Part shown: positions 58,362 to 64,000 of the stretch, piece after piece
Numbering within the stretch: position 1 is the first letter of the stretch
Layout of the letters: each line of letters begins with the position of its first letter
NCBI GenBank assembly: GCA_020064725.1
Contig: JAGTWJ010000017.1
Span: 3,286,001 to 3,350,000 of the forward strand
Direction: 5' to 3'
DNA: 64,000 bases
Source of the DNA: Drechslerella dactyloides
Lineage: Eukaryota; Ascomycota; Orbiliomycetes; Orbiliales; Orbiliaceae
The notes under the pieces: model-generated
Seen by the model: only the letters and a program-made list of their open reading frames with translations
Database searches by the model: none
Told to the model about the DNA's origin: nothing
Translations under genes and position numbers: made by a program

Positions 58362-60005
58362 ATGCCCAAACGGAAACGTTCCGACTACGAGGCAGCGCAC
58401 AGGGCTGCCGCCACAGCTACTGCAGAAATCGAAAGCCAAGTCGCCGACGACCTCGCCGAATCCGCGCGCGCTGTCGCCCTCCAGCAGCAGACCGTCGAGC
58501 ACAAGATTCACCACCACCGCACGGTCCTCAAGCGCGCTCTCAAAACCGCGAAGGGATTCGAGCAGCAGAAGCTCGGGAAACGGATCAAAGCCGCAAGAAA
58601 GGGCACTAGCCGGCCCTCAGCGAAGGGTAAAGCGAAAGACGGCGGGAATGAGCTGCAACGGCTGGAGCAGGAGCTGGAGGCGCTGAAGGTATCAATCCAC
58701 TACACATAAAATTCGACTATCCAATTGCCAGTCCACACCCAGGCTAACGCACCTTTACTACCACAGGATATCGACCTCCCTGCTCTCGCAGCAACATATT
58801 TGACCAAAACGCTCCTCAAGAACCGCCAGATATCGTCGGCAAAGTACTTTCCCCCATCCCTCGTGCGGGAAGCCGAGGAACATGCGCGCCGCCCACCACC
58901 TACCGGACCCGTCGCAAACGTCTGCGCGCGTCTGCTCAACGCGAACCCTGTTCGCGATGCAGTAAAAGAAATTGTGCAGAGTCTCGAGCGGCTGCTGAAT
59001 GTCGACGGCGATATCGAAATCGGGGATATACCTGCGAAGGAGGCTTATGAGACGAAAGAGGAGGGAGATCAGGTTCTCAGTAAGGCGCTGGTTCACGGGA
59101 AGGACAGCGGGGATGCGGGCCTCGAGTCGCAGCCAGAGGCAGCCTCAGAATCCGAGTCAGAGGACATGGAAATTCTTGACAACGACGACGAGGTCGTGCA
59201 CCCGTCAATGCTGAAGAACCTAGCAGCGAGATATCTGTCCAGGAAAAAAGTCGGATCATCTGCATCCGAAGACGAAGGAGAGGAGCCGGAGCTCAGAGGC
59301 CGAATAGCGTGGTCGTCAGACGAGAATGACGAGAATGACGAGGATGACGAGGATGACGGTAGTCATGACGATCCGGAGCCCTACCTTCGCGGCCGCTCCA
59401 TGTCCATAACACCCATCCCCGAGGACAAACTCCGCGAACTCGAAATCGCCGAGAAGAGCGCATACGACGAGCTCGACATCAGCAGCTCAGATTCCAGCGA
59501 TATGAGTGGTGACGATGACGACGACAATGACGACGACGACGACGACGAAGCCTCACCGCCACCACGCAAGACACCCACCGCAGCCATAGTCACCGGCCCA
59601 ATCAAGTCATCCTCCTTCCTCCCCACCCTTAACACCGGCTACTTCTCAGGTTCAGACTCCGAAGCCTCCTCCTCGTCCACTACCCGAACGAAAAAAGCCA
59701 AAAAAGGCCCACCGGAGAAGAAACTCCGCAAAAACCGCATGGGACAACAAGCCCGCCGCGCGCTCGCCGAGAAGAAATTCGGTACCTCAGCAAACCACAT
59801 CAAGAAGGAGCGCGAAGAAAAAGAAGCCAAAGCTCGCCTCAAGGAGCAGAGACGCCAGGCATGGGAGGAGCAGCAGGCGAAACCGGCCCACATCAGTTGG
59901 GAGCTCAAGCGGCGAGATAAGGAAGCTAAGGAGAGGATCGTAAGGGATATGATGGCTGGCAAGACAGCTGGCGCGGGCGTCGGGAAGAAGATTGTCTTTG
60001 ATTAA
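58362..60005 (+). CDS. bud22: BUD22 / SRFBP1 family 40S ribosome-assembly protein
   Basis: Exons 58362-58688 and 58767-60005 (GTATCA..CAG with GCTAAC branch) give 521 residues. The N-terminus is basic and helical (MPKRKRSDYE, then HHHRTVLKRALKTAKGFEQQKLGKRIKAA), the hallmark of BUD22. It is followed by TYLTKTLLKNRQI, several acidic Asp/Glu/Ser tracts (~245-410) and a basic C-terminus with KKLRKNRMGQQARRALAEKKFG, HIKKEREE and IVFD. Yeast Bud22 is a nucleolar SSU-processome component needed for early 18S rRNA cleavage. The alternating acidic/basic tracts are typical of nucleolar assembly proteins. The assignment rests on the N- and C-terminal blocks; the middle is low-complexity. Confidence 0.86.
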
Positions 60006-60920
60006 CTGGGTATGGTCTCCTACGGATTGTGGATTCTCGCGGCGACTTCGCACTCGTCGATGATCTAGGCTATTGGTCTCTATTATGCAAATGCATGTGT
60101 GGGTATACCATGGAACCTACAGGATTCAGTTGTAGCAGCCACGAAAGAGCGTGGCTTTGATACATGTTGCATTTCTATCCAAGTCTTCTGAGTCGTGTGT
60201 ATGCAATATGCCGTTGCATCACATCTCATCTATGACCAGTAGTTGAAAACATGAAAGCAGTAGCTGGACTGAGGTCGTTGCACCGTTGACGAACACGCAT
60301 CTAGGTGTATACACCCACCCGATCTCGACAATATATATGCCATACGGGCTTCAAATTTCACGTAGGAAAGAGCTAAAGCAATATAGGACAGCTGCATGTA
60401 TACGATTTGATAGTCTCAGGGACGCTAGCCCTCTGAGGCTTGGACGATTTGGATCGAGCGTTCGCAACAGAAAAGGGTCTTAAGGGCAACCACGCACTCA
60501 TGCATGTCTGTATATACAGCGAAAAGAAATTAAAGTGATTATATATAAACTCTCTTGCTCAATCGAAACCAACTTGTACTTGATCACGCCCCACAATGCA
60601 CAAATCGCCCAGCGAGCGTGCAAGCGAGAAAGCAAATGCATCGTATCCTATCCTTGAACAACAAATTCACGCCTGGCTGAAAATCACAATCCAACAAAAC
60701 ATTCTGCAGCGAGCCAGAAACATTTAACAATCAAAACCTTAAGTTGACGCGGCCAAACCAACATGACGTTGAAGAGACAGAAAAAAAAGAAAGTGGAAAC
60801 GTCAACGAGTCGATACCAGTGGTAATATCTGGCACGCATATATTTCAGCGCCCCACCCGTGACCGATTGATGAATCCAAAGCCACTGATTGGATAGGATT
60901 CACCCGGGACATCCGAAATC
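60006..60920. other. Intergenic region right of BUD22
   Basis: 3' flanks of BUD22 and of the small minus-strand gene. AT-rich near 60480-60560. No gene seen. Confidence 0.45.
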
Positions 60921-61460
60921 CTATTCCACCTTCGCGTTACCGAATGTGAGCACATCCCGTGCCGGCACCACTTGACCTTGCGGTGACAATGGGCCCAGGC
61001 TACCCCTGTTGAATGTCTCCGGCGCTGGCGACGAAGGACTGCGTGGCGAAGACGCCTTTAAAGTTTGAATATGGCTAGCCATTCTATATATGGACAAATA
61101 GTGTTAGCGTATATACTTGACGTGTCAATTCAGTTAATGCGATAATTGCCGATTTGTCTTTAGCCTTCGTGCGTGTCTGGCCCGCGAGACCATCCCTAGG
61201 CAGCTAACTAGCTTTTGCCACGGCCACAGGGCACAGAGCGCCGCATGAGTAATGCCCTGTACCGGGGACCGGCCCGCAGCCGTGCGACGAAGGGACAACG
61301 TCATACAACGGAGACATGTATATTTGTCGATGAATGCATGGGTGTATGTAAGGGGAAGGAAGGGAAGGAAGGGGGGCTGGTTGGCGCACCTTTCCGTCTC
61401 GGATCCGTTCAGCTTCATGGCGGCGCCCAGAGTATCTAGCGTGGACAGAATGCCGGACAT
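60921..61460 (-). CDS. Small 77-residue protein of unknown function
   Basis: Exon 1 is 61460-61390 and exon 2 is 61083-60921, joined across a 306-nt intron (donor GTGCGC, CGCTAAC branch, TAG acceptor) with matching phase. The protein starts MSGILSTLDTLGAAMKLNG, continues with MASHIQTLKASSPRSP, a Ser/Pro-rich middle and GSLGPLSPQGQVV, and ends ARDVLTFGNAKVE. There is no signal peptide or membrane segment. The first ~30 residues could form an amphipathic helix. The clean frame and branch site argue for a real gene, but the intron is long for this window. The bases just before the ATG read TGTAG, so an upstream exon or leader intron is possible. It lies 0.5 kb downstream of the coiled-coil gene on the same strand. 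I do not recognise it. Confidence 0.5.
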
Positions 61461-61966
61461 CTACAGTTTTCCAAAGAAGGCGACCCCATTGCGAGGATGG
61501 AAGGATAGTATTTAGCCTCAGTTCACTTTGAATGATAAAAGCTCTGTCGGGCATGCATGCAAAATGAAAGCTTCAACACTGATAACAAAAAAGAGACATC
61601 AAGTGATTCGAGAGACGGCACTAACAGAGAAAGGCAGATGATGATGTGATGCGGGGTGGTGATAGTCTACAGAAGAAAAATGAGACGAAAAAGAGGAAGA
61701 GGAAGAGAACAGTACATCATCCACAGATATATATTCGTAACTAAAAAGTAATAAGACCCCGAATGGGGAATAGTGGAAACAGAATATAACCTCCAAGCTC
61801 ATTCGCAGAAACACCCGATGGTTTATTCTGCCACTTCATGTATCTCACACAAAAAGTAGTCGCGATATCATGCATTCTTTGGTTTTTTTTTTATCTTTCA
61901 TTCTCCTTTACCACTTCAAAAAGAGCAAAACTTACAAGGTGCAACTCAACATCATCATAACTATAA
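61461..61966. other. Intergenic region, 3' flank of the coiled-coil gene
   Basis: 506 bp holding the 3' flank of the coiled-coil gene and the upstream region of the small gene. Rich in short A and T runs. No gene seen. Confidence 0.45.
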
Positions 61967-64000
61967 TCATGACGCTGTAATAGGATTGGGGGTACGGACA
62001 TGGCCGGTCAATGACTCATCTTCTCGGTTCTCATCTTCCTCTGCCTTCCTGCTCACCTCGCGCGATTTGGCATCGTTCGCCTGTAGGATTTGCTCCAGCA
62101 TCTCCGCTTTGGTCTTGAACGCTTCATTGTCGTTTCGCAGCCGCGAGTTCTCCGCCTTCGTCTCTGCCAGCTCCGTCTCCAACGCGTTGAGCCGTGTTCT
62201 CGTGGCCTTTGCCTCTTCCTCCAGCCCGGATTTAGTCTTCGTGTCGGTCTCTGATGTGGCGGCTGCAGAATTCAACTTTGTAGTCAACGAGGAAATGGTT
62301 CCTTGATAGGCTTCCGCAGACTCCTTGGCGCTGGTGAGCTCTTGCTCGATCTTGGTAAGCTTCTCGGACAGCGTAGACTCGCGCTCGATGAGTTCCTGGA
62401 CTTGTTCCTTATACATCTTGGACATCTCTTGCATGTCTTGTGCGTTAGCCTCGGCGGCCTTGTCGTTGGCTTTCCGGATCGATGCGAGGCTGGCGGAGAG
62501 CTCGGCTTCGGCTTTGCGGGCTGCTTCTGCGTCAGCCTTTGCGCTGTCCAAATTGCTCTTCAGGCTTGTCTCCGCGGCCTTGAGAGCGTCGATGTTCTGC
62601 TTGTGTGCTTCGACTTCAGACGACCATGCGGACTTTTCTTGGTTGTATTTGGCGGTCAGGGTATCAAGCTCAGCAGTATCGGCCGGCTGCTCTTGGAGAT
62701 CTCTGTAGGCCTGCTCCGCGGCTTCTCGTGCGAGAGACTCCTTCTCCAGCTCGGCGGTCAAGCCTTCGACTGTAGCCTTGTGTTCTTCATCCTTGGCGGC
62801 GAGGATTTCCTGGTGGTCCGCAGTAAGCTTATCGAGGATATCGGTGTGCTGCTTGCTTTGAGTCATAGTGCTTTCAGCATGATCTGCAAGGGCGCCCTTG
62901 ATCTCTGCAAACTGCGCAGCGAGCTCCTCATTGTCCTTTGTAAGTTTTGCGATCAAGGAGTCTTTCTCGGAGAGAGCTTCAGTGTGTTGCGACAAGACAG
63001 TGCTGTGTTCTTGTTCTCGTTCGCCATGAGACATTCGAAGGTTTTCGATCTCCTGCAGCCTCTCTTTGAGGGCCGTCCGGACACTCTCAATCTCGGCCTT
63101 CTGCTTCTCGAGCTCCTTGGCGTGCTGTGTCGTTTTTTCCTATAGGAAATGTTAAAACAGTCACAGGAGAAAGTAAGGGAGGACCTGGCAATACTCACCG
63201 AGTCACCTTCCGCAAACAGATCCAACGATTTCCTCATGGCAGCCAGTTCATCGCTGCTCTTTTGCTGTTGCTCTGCAAGAGCGGCCTCTAGATCCTGCTT
63301 CTGCTTTGTCAGCTCTTCCAAGGCCTGTTTGGAAGACTCCGATTGATCTTGCAGGGCCTTGAGGTCAGCTTCATGAGCCTTCTCTTTTTCTTCGTGTTCA
63401 GAGATGATCTTCTGGAGAGCAGCTGCATGATCTGCATCCGAACTGCCCAGCTGTTTCTTGCTGTTCTCGAGCTCAGCGGCATGTGAAAGCTTCAATTGCT
63501 CAAGTTGGGTCCTCAAGGCGTCCAACTCCTCTAATTGGCCTTCGTGCTTTTCGGCAAGCGCGCGCTTTTCTTCTGCATAAGCTGCAAGTTGCTCGTTAAG
63601 TTCCTTCTCGTGCGACTTCGTAAGCTCCTCGATCTCAGATCGCCGGGTCTCTAAATCATCTTTGGACCGGGTAGCACTGTCTTCAAGATCGGAAATGGTC
63701 TTTTTGAGGCCCTCAGCAGCTTCCTCGATTGTTTTGGCCGCCAGTTTCTCGGCATCTAACGCAGCCGTAAGTTTCGCGATCTCATCATTGAGCCTCTTGT
63801 TCTCGGAATCTGAAACTGAGGTTTTCTCTCCGGAAGAAGATTTCTCGGCTTCCAGAGCTTTCTCCAGCGAAGCGATTGTGTCACGATGCTTGGCGTCCGC
63901 TTCTTCGAGTCTCTTCTGGAGATCAGCTAATAGCTCCTTGCCGCTGCCCTGGGACTCCGTCAAGGCCTATTAGGTTTACTTAGCATTGATCTCAGGTATG
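61967..64000 (-). CDS. Long coiled-coil protein, C-terminal part (gene runs off the right edge)
   Basis: Two exons are visible, 63966-63199 and 63139-61967, joined by a 59-nt intron (GTGAGT..TAG); a further intron begins at 63967 (acceptor TAG) and continues outside. The visible ~646 residues are almost entirely heptad-like coiled coil, rich in Glu, Lys, Ala and Leu (for example KRLEEADAKHRDTIASLEKA, ELAETKAENSRLRNDNEAF). The end is non-coiled: DENREDESLTGHVRTPNPITAS. The start codon is outside the window, so family cannot be fixed: golgin/Uso1-like tethers, spindle or polarity scaffolds are all possible. No motor, GRIP or other end domain is visible in this part. Confidence 0.8.

Noticed and set aside
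22330..64000. CRISPR array or prokaryotic operon signals
   Set aside because: The DNA is intron-rich eukaryotic sequence; no spaced direct repeats of that kind are present.

Overview
The window is nuclear DNA of a filamentous ascomycete (Pezizomycotina, probably Eurotiomycetes). This rests on short introns with GTRAGT-like donors and CTRAY branch sites, recognisable fungal genes (FMP52, MAK5, a Yap1/NapA bZIP, RRD1, BUD22, a BTB-RCC1-ankyrin protein), a chimeric fungal terpene synthase, a PDR transporter, a CBM1-polygalacturonase, and a pogo/Fot1 transposon with an extreme AT bias of the kind left by repeat-induced point mutation (RIP). Most genes were reassembled here exon by exon, checking reading phase across every intron. 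Function assignments rest on motifs read by eye, with no database search.

Layout. 0.7-26.4 kb is housekeeping: FMP52 (-), a 1586-residue ankyrin/RCC1/BTB protein (+), the MAK5 helicase (-) divergent from an SPF30-like Tudor splicing factor (+), the oxidative-stress regulator Yap1 (+) behind a 4.3-kb upstream region, methylthioadenosine phosphorylase (+), an AT-hook/Myb-like protein (-), and the PP2A activator RRD1 (+).

27.0-41.2 kb looks like a compact specialised-metabolism cluster, all on the minus strand: a bifunctional cyclase-prenyltransferase terpene synthase with all four metal-binding motifs, a cytochrome P450, and a full-size PDR-type ABC transporter. The transporter is collinear over 12 exons but carries a net one-base frameshift in its first membrane domain. 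A 1.87-kb pogo/Fot1-type transposon with perfect 42-bp inverted repeats ends 78 bp upstream of the transporter start codon. The natural reading is that the synthase makes and cyclises a C20 or C25 prenyl diphosphate, the P450 oxidises the hydrocarbon, and the transporter exports it. The product is not known.

45.1-64 kb is mixed: a flavin split-barrel protein (-), a SIRT5-like sirtuin built partly from 18- and 32-nt exons (+), a 54-residue cysteine-rich metallothionein-like peptide (+), a membrane-anchored pepsin-like protein with abnormal catalytic motifs (-), a secreted CBM1-GH28 polygalacturonase (+), BUD22 (+), a small 77-residue gene (-), and the C-terminal part of a long coiled-coil protein (-) that runs off the right edge.

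The most unusual items are the terpene cluster with its broken transporter and adjacent transposon, the cysteine-rich peptide, the degenerate pepsin-like protein, and the near ATG-free ~1.1-kb leader of the Yap1 gene.
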